Shown: piece by piece, positions 51,932-60,685 of the stretch
Layout of the letters: every line of letters starts with the position of its first letter
Position numbering within the stretch: position 1 is the stretch's first letter
Assembly: GCF_026151655.1 (NCBI RefSeq)
Contig: NZ_JAMQPN010000010.1
Location: 1 to 64,000, forward strand
Length of the DNA: 64,000 nucleotides
Direction of reading: 5' to 3'
Source: Leptospira soteropolitanensis
Lineage (GTDB): Bacteria > Spirochaetota > Leptospiria > Leptospirales > Leptospiraceae
Program-made: the position numbers and the translations under genes
The notes under the pieces: generated by a model
Databases searched by the model: none
The model's input: the letters and a program-made list of their open reading frames with translations, nothing else
Told to the model about the DNA's origin: nothing

Positions 51932-53436
51932 TAAATAACCGATAATCTTTCTTGTAACATTCTATAGATTAAAAACAAACCGTAACTGTCTAATTTGCAG
52001 TAAGCTTTCAAATCCTCCAGAACACGTTTTTTTTCTTCGGCTGTCACCTGCTTTTTTATTAATCTTAAATATTGGTAGTTAGCATCTTGGCCTTCACGAA
52101 TGGATAGGCTTGTGTGACTTTCTGTACTAAAGCAGGGAAGTATTTCCTTTAATGATGCTTTGCCGTTCTGACCTGGATGGTAGATCCAAAGTTTTTTAAA
52201 TGGCAATGCCAGGTCGATAAACATCGATTTGACTCTCTCCCAGAACTCTAAAAACTCAGGAAAAGCTTCTGCAGACTCCTGAATGATGAGTTTTTCAAAG
52301 AAATCGTTAAAAGAAAAGATTGTGATCCCTGGTGGTAGATCCTTTTGCAATTGGGACATAATAGAAATACGGGGATCAGAGCCTACATCTTCATGTAGAT
52401 AGGTCTTATGTGTTAAATGATCATTTTCAGAATCCCAAATATGTAAGGAATATAAGTAAGGAATGTGTTGAAAGGGTCTTGTTTGAGGATATAGAGGAAT
52501 GTAAGGGTTGATTGATTCAAAATCTAAAAAAGCAACAGATTTTGTCGCATTAGATAAATACGTTTCGAACGATTTTCGATCAAAGTATATATTTCCGGTG
52601 ATATGAGCTTCTTTTTGTATCTTTTGGATGGGCGAAAGTTCAGAATCGGGTACAGATTCGTACGAATCGTACCCTGAGGCAAACCACTGTTTTGCTAATT
52701 CGGAGCTGTCCCGAAAATCGAAGATCTCTTTGGCATTTTCTTTTCCTTTTGCACAATGACTTGGAGACAAACAGATTTTTAAGGAACGACAACTCGGCTG
52801 AGCCTCTAAAAAGGAATACTGTACGGATTGTCCGTTTGTTCTTTCTAGTTCCTCTAGGAATGATCTCCATTCTTCATCCCTCGTCCCCATCTCAGAATCC
52901 ATACGAGGTGTGATATCTTCTATGAGTAGGTAATCTTCTGGTTTTATCGAACCTCCAGGATAAACAAATTTTGTTTGGATGCGAATGAGTTTGTAGCCAA
53001 GAATCCGAAGTGACATTCCTTCTGCCACTTGTTTGTAAAAATAAAAAGAACGAAGAATGTCTTGTTTGATGGAACCAATTGGCCGAAAATCCCAGAGAAA
53101 CCAACCGTCACGTTCGCAGTCGTATTCTAAAAACTCCACTGTGGAAACAAATTCTTTAAAACGAAGATGGGCATGGAAAATCGATTTCTTTTTAAGAATC
53201 AAACTCTCCGTTTTTTGAAAACTTTCTTCTTTATCTAGCGTTTTATCGATGGAGGTTACATCACTAAATTGGTTTCTGCAGAGTTGGAGGAAATCTCCCC
53301 ATTCCAGATAACCGCCATAAGACGCAGAGGAAGGTTTGGGAACCATTCCTTCTCTTATTAAATGAAAAGCATTATTACATCTTAAGTATTGTAAATACTG
53401 AGATTTGGTGATTGTAGTAACTTCTTTATCAAACAA
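51931..53436 (-). CDS. DUF2779 protein with nuclease-like features
   Basis: A 501-residue DUF2779 (PF11074) protein. The N-terminus TKSQYLQYLRCNNAFHL matches the start of RecB-like nucleases. A Cys-rich stretch CRSLKICLSPSHC could bind a metal or Fe-S cluster. The central-to-C-terminal part has an RNase H/DEDD-like pattern: SVAFLDFESINPYIP, FSFNDFFEKLIIQES and AYCKLDSYGL. A nucleic-acid-processing role is inferred from these motifs. It overlaps the WYL gene by 8 bp and touches the esterase gene. Confidence 0.78.
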   Translation of the reverse strand: MFDKEVTTITKSQYLQYLRCNNAFHLIREGMVPKPSSASYGGYLEWGDFLQLCRNQFSDVTSIDKTLDKEESFQKTESLILKKKSIFHAHLRFKEFVSTVEFLEYDCERDGWFLWDFRPIGSIKQDILRSFYFYKQVAEGMSLRILGYKLIRIQTKFVYPGGSIKPEDYLLIEDITPRMDSEMGTRDEEWRSFLEELERTNGQSVQYSFLEAQPSCRSLKICLSPSHCAKGKENAKEIFDFRDSSELAKQWFASGYDSYESVPDSELSPIQKIQKEAHITGNIYFDRKSFETYLSNATKSVAFLDFESINPYIPLYPQTRPFQHIPYLYSLHIWDSENDHLTHKTYLHEDVGSDPRISIMSQLQKDLPPGITIFSFNDFFEKLIIQESAEAFPEFLEFWERVKSMFIDLALPFKKLWIYHPGQNGKASLKEILPCFSTESHTSLSIREGQDANYQYLRLIKKQVTAEEKKRVLEDLKAYCKLDSYGLFLIYRMLQERLSVI

Positions 53437-54421
53437 ATTGATACAATTCTTCCCAATGTTTTGTATAGGATTGGAATGAGTTTTTCCAATTTTCTGAAGT
53501 AGAGACTAGAGCCTCAGGTGATGATACGAAAAATTGAAATAGAGCATTTTGATTGGTTGTTTTGACTTTGTATTCGTTTCCCGCCATTTCGTAATTGGCA
53601 CCATCTAAAAATAAGTCCCAACGATCTTTATAATCGGGATGAATTTCAAAAGGAATTTCGATTTCTGGGTGTTTGGTGATTCGTAAGGGATGAAAATTCA
53701 AATCTTCTTTTGCGATTTTTAGATTCGATAAAAATTCTTCTTTGGATTCTTTTTTGACGGTGATTTTCGGAAGAATGAATCTTCGTAATGACTTTCTTCC
53801 TCGATCATAGGCTAGTAAATAGAAGTCGGTAGTGTTTTTCCTGACCAGTCGATAAGGTTCGATGATTCTTTCATTGGATTCATATCCATATTGGATGGTG
53901 AGTGCTCTTTTGTCTTTGATTGCCTGAAGTATTTTTTCTGTATGGGAGGAGTCCTGTTCCTCTTCGGATTTCGAATCCTGTTTTGGTTGTTTTGCAAATT
54001 TTGGAATGAGGTCTAGATTGTTTGAAAATAGTTTCTGCGAGAGACTAAATCCTTCGGCCGAAGGTTCTTGGGCATACAAAACTTGTGACAGATATTCTAA
54101 CTCTTCTTTGGTGAACTTGAGAGACCTGTTGATTGATTCTTTTTCTAAATAATAAGGGAAGTAGTCTTCTGATTGGTAACCAAACTGAGCCACTTTGATA
54201 TTGAATCCTAGGCTTTTGAGTTGGTTTAGGTCACGGTAGAGTTTTTTTCGATCGGATTCTATATCCTCATTTTTATAGAACCGAGGCATGATATTACGAA
54301 ATTTTTGGAAACTGATCCCTTTTGGTTCGCGGAGCAGATTAAAAAGCAATGCAAAGAGGCGGACTTCCGTCTCATTCATTTTTTTCACTTCAATCATCGG
54401 AAAGTCTTCAAAAGAAGTCAT
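53429..54421 (-). CDS. WYL-domain transcriptional regulator
   Basis: A 330-residue regulator: N-terminal winged helix (EVRLFALLFNLLREPKGISFQKFR), then a WYL domain (~160-250; ALTIQYGYESNERIIEPYRLV, DFYLLAYDRGRKSLRRFILPKI) and a C-terminal WCX-like part. The start could also be the ATG nine codons in. WYL proteins sense nucleic-acid fragments or nucleotides and often control repair or defence genes. It leads the operon with the DUF2779 and esterase genes. Confidence 0.85.
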   Translation of the reverse strand: MTSFEDFPMIEVKKMNETEVRLFALLFNLLREPKGISFQKFRNIMPRFYKNEDIESDRKKLYRDLNQLKSLGFNIKVAQFGYQSEDYFPYYLEKESINRSLKFTKEELEYLSQVLYAQEPSAEGFSLSQKLFSNNLDLIPKFAKQPKQDSKSEEEQDSSHTEKILQAIKDKRALTIQYGYESNERIIEPYRLVRKNTTDFYLLAYDRGRKSLRRFILPKITVKKESKEEFLSNLKIAKEDLNFHPLRITKHPEIEIPFEIHPDYKDRWDLFLDGANYEMAGNEYKVKTTNQNALFQFFVSSPEALVSTSENWKNSFQSYTKHWEELYQFV

Positions 54422-54484
54422 ATCTTCCCAAATTGTTTGTTTTTTTGATTCCGAAAAGTAGAAAATGAAAAAAACTGGAAAAGA

Positions 54485-55249
54485 ATGCGAATCATTGGTC
54501 TTTTTCTTAGCCTCTCCTTTTTTCTACAGTGTGCAACGTATTGGAAAAATCGTAAAAATGATTTCCAAGACATTGTAACCGTGGGTGCCGAAACACCTAT
54601 GTACGGAGCTGCTGTTAAAGTGGGTCCACTGCCTATTGGCGTGCTTTTCCAAGGTGGAGAATCGGAGATGGGAAAAAAGGATTTGGGTCGAGGGATTGGT
54701 CTTCGGGGCGGAGAATTTGGTGGTTACCATTCTCAACAACTCGTCTTCGGTATATTAGGTGGTGAAAGTTTTCATTCAGGCCTTCCACTTTTGGATGCCA
54801 AAGGGAATTGGCTTATCGATAAAAAAGGAATTCCTCTTACCAAAGAAGAAAGAGCCAACTTAAAAAGTTATAAGATGCGATATTATTCTTATCTCTATGA
54901 TCCAGTAAAAGATCGAAAACGAAGGAAAAAAGAGCACTTTCGTCGAGAACTCACCAATGACTTGGTCGCTGCCACAGGACAAAAAGAATTTTTAGTTTAT
55001 CTTCCCCAAGAAGAATTAAAACCTTTTGGTTATCCTCCTGGTTATTCCTGGAATGTGGAATTTGTCGCAGGGGTTTACGGAGGGGCGAGACTTGGATTTA
55101 ATGTTGCCGAAGCATTCGATTTTTTATTGGGTTTTACCACCATTGATTTGTTAGATGATGATATCGAAGGAAAAGTCAAACCAAGTTTTCCTGGTTATCC
55201 TTTTCCTGCACCAACCGATGCCGAATTGGATTCCACATCGGAAGAATGA
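54485..55249 (+). CDS. Hypothetical lipoprotein
   Basis: A 254-residue lipoprotein with lipobox FLQC (Cys at ~16). The mature part is Gly-rich and mostly beta: VTVGAETPMYGAAVKVGPLP, GLRGGEFGGYHSQQLV, then a charged loop RKRRKKEHFRREL and EFVAGVYGGARLGFNVAEA near the end. It has some resemblance to YceK-type small lipoproteins at its start, but is longer. Function unknown. Monocistronic. Confidence 0.7.
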   Translation: MRIIGLFLSLSFFLQCATYWKNRKNDFQDIVTVGAETPMYGAAVKVGPLPIGVLFQGGESEMGKKDLGRGIGLRGGEFGGYHSQQLVFGILGGESFHSGLPLLDAKGNWLIDKKGIPLTKEERANLKSYKMRYYSYLYDPVKDRKRRKKEHFRRELTNDLVAATGQKEFLVYLPQEELKPFGYPPGYSWNVEFVAGVYGGARLGFNVAEAFDFLLGFTTIDLLDDDIEGKVKPSFPGYPFPAPTDAELDSTSEE

Positions 55250-55251
55250 TT

Positions 55252-55614
55252 TTATAGTTTAAAGTCTTTTGCTGTAATTTTGTTTTTAGCGTCAAAAGTA
55301 AGTTTCAAAAACTTTTCTACTGTATCTGGTTTTTCTTTTAAAGTGTAATATTGTTCTGGAACATCGCGATCTTCAGCAAAATACCAAACCATAACCGTTC
55401 CACTCGGGTCAGACGATTTTTCCGTTGATTTACCAAGAACAGCTTCTGTTTTTACTAAACCATCCCCCACTTTGATCATATCGATTTCTAATTTGCGGAG
55501 TGCGGTGTGCGGATGAACTTTAGTGCTTCCTGCTTGTACCTTATTTCCTGAAGAGCAGGAAACGAGGAAAAGAACGGACGCAAGTGTGCTGAGTATCAAA
55601 AGTTTTTTGAACAT
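55252..55614 (-). CDS. Small lipoprotein with SmpA/BamE-like pattern
   Basis: A 120-residue lipoprotein with lipobox LVSC. The mature part has IKVGDGLVKTEAVLGKSTEKS followed by VMVWYFAEDRDV and KLTFDAKNKITAKDF, which is like the helix-strand pattern of SmpA/OmlA (BamE) proteins. The match is to the fold pattern only. Convergent with the previous lipoprotein gene. Confidence 0.6.
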   Translation of the reverse strand: MFKKLLILSTLASVLFLVSCSSGNKVQAGSTKVHPHTALRKLEIDMIKVGDGLVKTEAVLGKSTEKSSDPSGTVMVWYFAEDRDVPEQYYTLKEKPDTVEKFLKLTFDAKNKITAKDFKL

Positions 55615-55647
55615 AAACCCTTACCTTAAGATGGATTACCCAAGATT

Positions 55648-56901
55648 CTACAAGATAGGATCAGGGTTGGCAAGTGTTATCTTTTCCCTTTCTTCATCGA
55701 TTCTGCTCATTTTTTCTAAAATCTTTTTGAAAAAGGGAATGGTTAAAAATACAAGTCCTATCTCCAAAAATCCAAAAAAGAAAGAAAGGGCAGAAAAACT
55801 ATATGTTGGAGGTAACAACGATTCAAAAACAGTTTGCATTTGAACCGAAACTACTGGTCCTAACATAAACCCAAGAGAACCTACACCAGTAAAGGCAGAC
55901 ATAGTAGTGGCGGTAAGACCTGGTTTTGACATTTTACTGGCAAGCATCATTGAAGGAACAAACATCACTCCGGCTCCAATCCCGCAGATCAGTAAAAAAG
56001 TAAAAAGATACCAATAATCGTTGGTTGTCCCAGAGAGACCCAGAAAGATTCCGTATATAGTAGACCCTATTAGCACCAGAGGAAGAACACCTGTTTTGCG
56101 AGAGAGGAGTGCCGAAGGGTAAGAAAGTAAACTCATGGGAAAAAGTACAAGTCCTAAAAAGACTCCTAACATTCCAGGATGGAAAGCAAGAGTTTCCCGT
56201 AGGTGGATATTAAAGGAAGAAATGATGAAACCCACAGTAAAGCGGTCAATGAAATTGAATAGAAAAGGAACAAATAAAAAGGGATTTTCAAAAATCGCAA
56301 TTTTTAAGTCGCTCAACTTAAAATCTTTTACTTTATGAATTCCTTTATCCTTTAACATCAGTAAACTCATTAGGCCAACAAAGATAAGAATACCAGAACC
56401 CACATAAAAAGGCAATAGAGGGTTTTGTCTTCCTAGGATTCCTAATGGCATTCCAAATGCACCACCTAAGGATAAAAACATACCTGTGATGCCCATAAGA
56501 ATTCCTTTGCCATAGTAACGTTTGTTTTCTGGATCGTTTTCACGATCGGCTGCGGAACTGAGCAAAAGTCCAATGATAAAGATATGAGCGGCACCTTCTA
56601 GGAATCTTAAAAAAAGAAAGAGTCCCATATCGGTGACGATGGTGAGTAAATAAAAAAGGCCTGCATCCAAAAAACAGAAAAAACTAATGAAATACTTTCT
56701 GTTTTTGAAACGATCAGAGATGATTCCCGCAACTGGCGCAAAAAGGAAGGAACCGAGCATGGGAATACTTGTGAAATACGCTACTTCCCAATTGGAACCG
56801 AGCAACCGGTCTTTTACAACATCCTTTACTACCGGTACAATCATTGTAACCGGTAACATAGATAAAAAAACTAAAGTGACTAAAGTATACGGGAATCCCA
56901 A
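55648..56901 (-). CDS. MFS transporter
   Basis: A 417-residue MFS protein with 12 helices. The conserved loop between helices 2 and 3 reads GIISDRFKNRKYF, and a second Arg-containing motif is in FLRFLEGAAHIFIIG. The transported compound cannot be deduced. It starts 3 bp after the heme oxygenase stop and thus may be co-expressed under the same Fur-like site; export of a heme- or iron-linked molecule is one possibility (inference). Confidence 0.85.
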   Translation of the reverse strand: MGFPYTLVTLVFLSMLPVTMIVPVVKDVVKDRLLGSNWEVAYFTSIPMLGSFLFAPVAGIISDRFKNRKYFISFFCFLDAGLFYLLTIVTDMGLFLFLRFLEGAAHIFIIGLLLSSAADRENDPENKRYYGKGILMGITGMFLSLGGAFGMPLGILGRQNPLLPFYVGSGILIFVGLMSLLMLKDKGIHKVKDFKLSDLKIAIFENPFLFVPFLFNFIDRFTVGFIISSFNIHLRETLAFHPGMLGVFLGLVLFPMSLLSYPSALLSRKTGVLPLVLIGSTIYGIFLGLSGTTNDYWYLFTFLLICGIGAGVMFVPSMMLASKMSKPGLTATTMSAFTGVGSLGFMLGPVVSVQMQTVFESLLPPTYSFSALSFFFGFLEIGLVFLTIPFFKKILEKMSRIDEEREKITLANPDPIL

Positions 56902-56904
56902 AAA

Positions 56905-57585
56905 TTAACCTGCTGGTAGGAGAGTTTGGTAACGATCCATTCCGATATTTTCTTTCAGGTCGGAATCGAGTTCAATAAACAAAAATTTGTTTAAATCAAA
57001 CGTTGCCTTTGCCTCTTCTAATAGTTCTGCTTTTTGTGTATCGTCTAGAGGGAGAGTGTCCAAGTTTTGACGATAGATTCCTTTGAACGCCATAAGGTCT
57101 TCAATTTCGGGAAATTCATAAAAAGCAGTTCCTTCATTTCCTTCTAATGCAAAAGTTTTTGCTACTACTTTTTTAATCGCTTGGCCACCGGATAGATCTC
57201 CCAGGTAACGAACGTAAGCTTGTGCTACGAGTAGTTCTGGTTTGGTTTTGGCAATATTTTTAATATGATCTATGTATCCTTGTGTTGCTTTGGATACGGA
57301 ACCTCGCAGTTTTGTACCAAATTTCTTTTGGAAACTCGCAATGTCTTCTTTTAGAGCGTTTTCACGAAAAAGAGCAGGGAAATAAAGTTTTGTTAGGATC
57401 GGGTTGTCTTTGTTTTGGCGATAGAGGTCTTCCATCACGGTATAGACCGCAAGTAAACTCTCTAATTGGTAAGTATAGGTTTGGGCATCGAGACCCCCTC
57501 GAAAAATGGCACGGAGGTAGGGAACCTTTTCGGTTTCCTGGTGTTTTTCGGCGGTTCCTTCTCGTAACATCATTGCAATAGACAT
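56905..57585 (-). CDS. Heme oxygenase (biliverdin-producing)
   Basis: A 226-residue HO-1-like heme oxygenase. The proximal heme ligand is His15 (LREGTAEKHQETEKVPY), and the distal-helix motif is YVRYLGDLSGGQAIKK. It opens heme to biliverdin, CO and iron; leptospires need this to use heme as an iron source. I place the start at 57583-57585, which has GAGGAA upstream, rather than a longer frame start at 57699. A Fur-like palindrome lies 22 bp upstream. Confidence 0.92.
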   Translation of the reverse strand: MSIAMMLREGTAEKHQETEKVPYLRAIFRGGLDAQTYTYQLESLLAVYTVMEDLYRQNKDNPILTKLYFPALFRENALKEDIASFQKKFGTKLRGSVSKATQGYIDHIKNIAKTKPELLVAQAYVRYLGDLSGGQAIKKVVAKTFALEGNEGTAFYEFPEIEDLMAFKGIYRQNLDTLPLDDTQKAELLEEAKATFDLNKFLFIELDSDLKENIGMDRYQTLLPAG

Positions 57586-57606
57586 AATGGTTCCTCGTTT
57601 CTTTTT

Positions 57607-57623
57607 ATGAGAATCAATCTCAT
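57607..57623 (-). promoter_or_regulatory. Fur-box-like palindrome upstream of heme oxygenase
   Basis: ATGAGA-ATCAA-TCTCAT (57607-57623) resembles the 7-1-7 Fur consensus TGATAATnATTATCA, matching at 11 of 14 fixed positions by eye. It lies 22 bp before the heme oxygenase start. A second dyad (TGACAC...GTGTCA, roughly 57627-57658) flanks it. Iron-dependent repression is the expected effect. Confidence 0.55.
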
Positions 57624-57665
57624 ATATGACACTACCCTGACAATTGCAGGTGGTGTCAAAGAAAA

Positions 57666-58796
57666 TTATAGGGAATCTTCCTGGGTAGGAGAATTCCAAA
57701 ATTCAAGTGGGGTATTGGCCCTTTGCTCGGGGTAGAGAAAGTAGGAGAGAAAGAACACTAAAATGGAAACTAGGATTCCAATGGTAGCAAGAACCACGTC
57801 CTTTCCCACTTTGCGAAAGGTGTCTAGGTAAGGGAGGTCTTTGTAAGTGATGACATTTAAGATGATTTCCCGGCCTGCAAGGAGTCCGAGAAAGGCCCAG
57901 GTGGTGGACATGGGGACACTACTGATGTATTGGAAAAAAAACAAGAGGCTTCCGTAAACTAAATCCACGATGGTTGCTGCTTTGGCCCATTGGATGTCTG
58001 ATTTTTCGGAAACCACGCGCTGGATGGTACCACCATTGGTACGAATGATGATGAGTAAGGCTGCGATCAGGATAAACACTGCTGCTAAAAATTCAAAGAT
58101 GCCTAGTTGACGAGGTAAAAAAACGGCAATGTTCGCAGTGTCTTGAAATAACCAAGCCACCCATAAATACATGGTGGAAAGCCATTGTAATTGGGACCAC
58201 CTTCTTTCCGTTACGGGATCGGGCGTATGGACTTCGTGGTATTCGTGCGGGTCTACTTTCACGAGGATGGCCCAAACCACTATGGCAACAAGGAAAGCTA
58301 GACCGTATCCAAAGAATGATTTTGTGAGCATTTGGTCTATGGTCTTGCCACCAAACAAACCTAATACGAGAAAAGTTGTAGAAACTGGAGCCCTAAGTCT
58401 CGTGATAACAACTAGGATTACAGGTGCTAAGAGTTGGAGGAGGTTGAAGTCTTTGGTTTCAGGAATGGAATCAAGTCTATGGAAGTGGATTTCTCCGCCG
58501 TGTAAAAACCAAGCGATCAAATGAACGAAAAATAAAAGACCACCGAAAACCAGAATCTTTTGGAGCCAGTGAACCGATTTTTTACTCTCGATAAAGGTTC
58601 CGATGGTTTGGACCGCATCGTTTCCAGCCACAGAGAACGATGCAATCGCAAAAGAAAACCATCCAAGATAATACCGAGGAAACCCCAGGAAATAACCGGC
58701 ACAAATGGTAAGAACTAAAAAAAGGGTAAAAACAAAGAATCGAATTTGGTCCTTTTTTGTAGGGTGCTGGTAATCTATTTCCTGGTTAGGGTTCAT
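57666..58796 (-). CDS. PiT-family-like inorganic anion permease
   Basis: A 376-residue membrane protein with about 10 helices. The two repeat signatures of the PiT phosphate-transporter family are recognisable but divergent: [20 protein letters not shown] early and [16 protein letters not shown] late, with [17 protein letters not shown] between. Phosphate is the usual substrate, carried with Na+ or H+. It overlaps the OlsB-like gene by 4 bp and its end lies 80 bp before the heme oxygenase start. Confidence 0.78.
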   Translation of the reverse strand: MNPNQEIDYQHPTKKDQIRFFVFTLFLVLTICAGYFLGFPRYYLGWFSFAIASFSVAGNDAVQTIGTFIESKKSVHWLQKILVFGGLLFFVHLIAWFLHGGEIHFHRLDSIPETKDFNLLQLLAPVILVVITRLRAPVSTTFLVLGLFGGKTIDQMLTKSFFGYGLAFLVAIVVWAILVKVDPHEYHEVHTPDPVTERRWSQLQWLSTMYLWVAWLFQDTANIAVFLPRQLGIFEFLAAVFILIAALLIIIRTNGGTIQRVVSEKSDIQWAKAATIVDLVYGSLLFFFQYISSVPMSTTWAFLGLLAGREIILNVITYKDLPYLDTFRKVGKDVVLATIGILVSILVFFLSYFLYPEQRANTPLEFWNSPTQEDSL

Positions 58797-59569
58797 GCAT
58801 TCATATAGTGTTTCGCATATCTCTCCGTGATTTCCTTGCGGTCGAAAAGAATAAACACATCTGTAGTACCAAAAACAGAATCCAGTGCAGGAATTCCACA
58901 GATTTTAGCACCCACTCGGAGGTATCCTTTCAAAAGTGGAGGGATATTTTTGGAGATTGTTTTGGGATCTTCTACATGGAAATTAGCATCAAAACCAGGA
59001 AGGACATAGTCAGGGTTCGGATATACACGAAATTCTTCTGGGGCAATCGCATCTTTCGCTTTCAAAAATCCATAAGATTGAGATGCTACATCTGCATCCG
59101 TGGAGTGAATGGATCCACAACCCATGAGGTAACGAACATTATGTTTGTTCATAAACTCAGCAAGACCTTGCCAGAGAAGTGAGATCACCGAACCATCACG
59201 GTAGTCAGGGTGAACACAAGAACGTCCCACTTCAGCGATTTCATCCGGAAGATTATAAATAGAAGTAATATCAAATTCGTTTTCGCTATAAAAACCGATT
59301 CCGTTTTTTGCATTTTGGCGTGTTAAAATGCGATAAGTTCCAACAATTTTTTTGTCATCAGTAGATTTATCGATAACGATTAGGTGATGGCAGTACAAAT
59401 CGTACTCGTCTCGATCTTTTCTTGTAGCAGAAGATTGTGGCAGACCTTCTCCCATTTCTAAGTTGAACACTTCATATCGCAGTGCGAGTGCTCTTTCAAT
59501 TTCTAGTTGGTTTTCTGCTAAACGAACTTCTAAAATTCGTTCTGTTTTATTAATAGTAGTTGGTTTCAT
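58793..59569 (-). CDS. OlsB-like N-acyltransferase (GNAT/autoinducer-synthase fold)
   Basis: A 258-residue acyltransferase of the OlsB/Acetyltransf_5 family. It shows [36 protein letters not shown], and [21 protein letters not shown], the core that binds acyl-ACP. OlsB makes lyso-ornithine lipid from ornithine and 3-hydroxyacyl-ACP; relatives make other acylated amines. No OlsA partner gene is next to it. It is the first gene of the pair with the PiT-like permease. Confidence 0.8.
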   Translation of the reverse strand: MKPTTINKTERILEVRLAENQLEIERALALRYEVFNLEMGEGLPQSSATRKDRDEYDLYCHHLIVIDKSTDDKKIVGTYRILTRQNAKNGIGFYSENEFDITSIYNLPDEIAEVGRSCVHPDYRDGSVISLLWQGLAEFMNKHNVRYLMGCGSIHSTDADVASQSYGFLKAKDAIAPEEFRVYPNPDYVLPGFDANFHVEDPKTISKNIPPLLKGYLRVGAKICGIPALDSVFGTTDVFILFDRKEITERYAKHYMNA

Positions 59570-59728
59570 CGGATTTTATCCTCTTGTTTATCTTAAGGAT
59601 AAGGTAAAATGGATCGGTTACGGCAATGTGACAAAAAGGTGAAAATCCGTTGATAAGGTGAATCTTTACATTATTACAAATCGGTGACACGGAAGGTATC
59701 TTCGATTTGTTTACCTAATTTTATTTAT

Positions 59729-60376
59729 TCAATCAAATAAGGTTTCTTCTTTGTTCAAATCCTCTTCTCTTGTTTCGTCAGGAGAAAACTGATATAATAA
59801 ATCTGTAATGTCTTTCGGATTTGTCACAGAAGGATCCAACCAAAAACCTTGGTTTTGTAATGGCATAACAATTGGTTGACGGTGTTTGTTTTCACCGCTA
59901 TTATGAATGGATTTCATTTTTTCATTTGCCGAACCAGTGAGCACCGTAATCCAGTGTTTTCCATTTTCTACTCCCCATAGTCCTGCAAAAAAAGTATTCG
60001 AGTTTTTGAATGTGATTTCATATTTATGTTTTTTGCCAGTTTTTTGTGTTTGCCATTCAAAAAAGGAATGAACAGGGATAAGGATGCGATTGTTGATAAA
60101 CTGACTCCAAAAAGGCGAGGAAATTAATTTTTCCGATTTTGTGTTCGTCAAAAAGTCGGGACACCAGGTAGGTTGTGTCCCCCAAATACATGTTTTGGAA
60201 ATGATTTGGTTCCCATTTAATTGGAAAGTTTGGATATGACTTTTGGGATGTTTGATTTCAAATAGTGGTGTATTTGTTTTTAAGAATTGATCGATCGTTT
60301 CCTTGGGGAGTCGGTAAAACCAATCCGCTTTTTTTTCTTCTTCAAGGATTAATCTCCAGGATAACAAATTACACAT
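59729..60376 (-). CDS. SRAP-domain protein (YedK/HMCES-like)
   Basis: A 215-residue SRAP protein that would shield abasic sites in single-stranded DNA by a thiazolidine link to Cys2. Cys2 is present (MCN), the Glu is in IPVHSFFEWQ and the His in NKHRQPIVMPL; the normal MCGRY and HDRMP motifs are altered. WGTQPTWCPDF matches the WGL-type strand. The changes suggest a divergent but possibly active copy. Monocistronic. Confidence 0.82.
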   Translation of the reverse strand: MCNLLSWRLILEEEKKADWFYRLPKETIDQFLKTNTPLFEIKHPKSHIQTFQLNGNQIISKTCIWGTQPTWCPDFLTNTKSEKLISSPFWSQFINNRILIPVHSFFEWQTQKTGKKHKYEITFKNSNTFFAGLWGVENGKHWITVLTGSANEKMKSIHNSGENKHRQPIVMPLQNQGFWLDPSVTNPKDITDLLYQFSPDETREEDLNKEETLFD

Positions 60377-60685
60377 GGTAGTAAAAAAATAAATTTAAAT
60401 TAGGTTATGTCAAATAGATTAACGAATGACCGATTCCAAGAAGTAAGAAAGTATTTGTAAATGTTGTTCATTTCATAAATTTGCGAACGCTTCAAGGTTT
60501 TAGATAATAAATTTCTGATGATAGTTTTTAAATCTGACAATTGCGCCAAGGTTGTGCGAAATGATAAATACTTCGAAAATATGAAAAAAGATTTTAACAT
60601 TTGTAAAATCTTTTTTTGATTCTATTGCAAGTTATCCCTTATGTGAATAAAGTATTGTTTCTGGATTTGAACTAAGGCAAATGGC
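60377..60685. other. 309-bp intergenic region between SRAP gene and polA
   Basis: AT-rich. The only clear structure is the polA terminator hairpin at 60584-60616. The remaining left part (60377-60580) should contain the SRAP promoter, reading leftward. A 66-codon minus frame in it has no ribosome site or family likeness and is not called. No tRNA or small RNA was recognised. Confidence 0.5.
60584..60616 (-). terminator. Terminator of polA
   Basis: AAAAAAGATTTT (60584-60595) pairs perfectly over 12 bp with AAAATCTTTTTT (60605-60616). On the minus strand the stem is followed by a T-rich run, placing the stop about 70 bp after the polA stop codon. Confidence 0.75.

Noticed and set aside
60400..60600. 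66-codon minus-strand frame upstream of the SRAP gene
   Set aside because: No ribosome site, no family likeness, and it overlaps the polA terminator hairpin.
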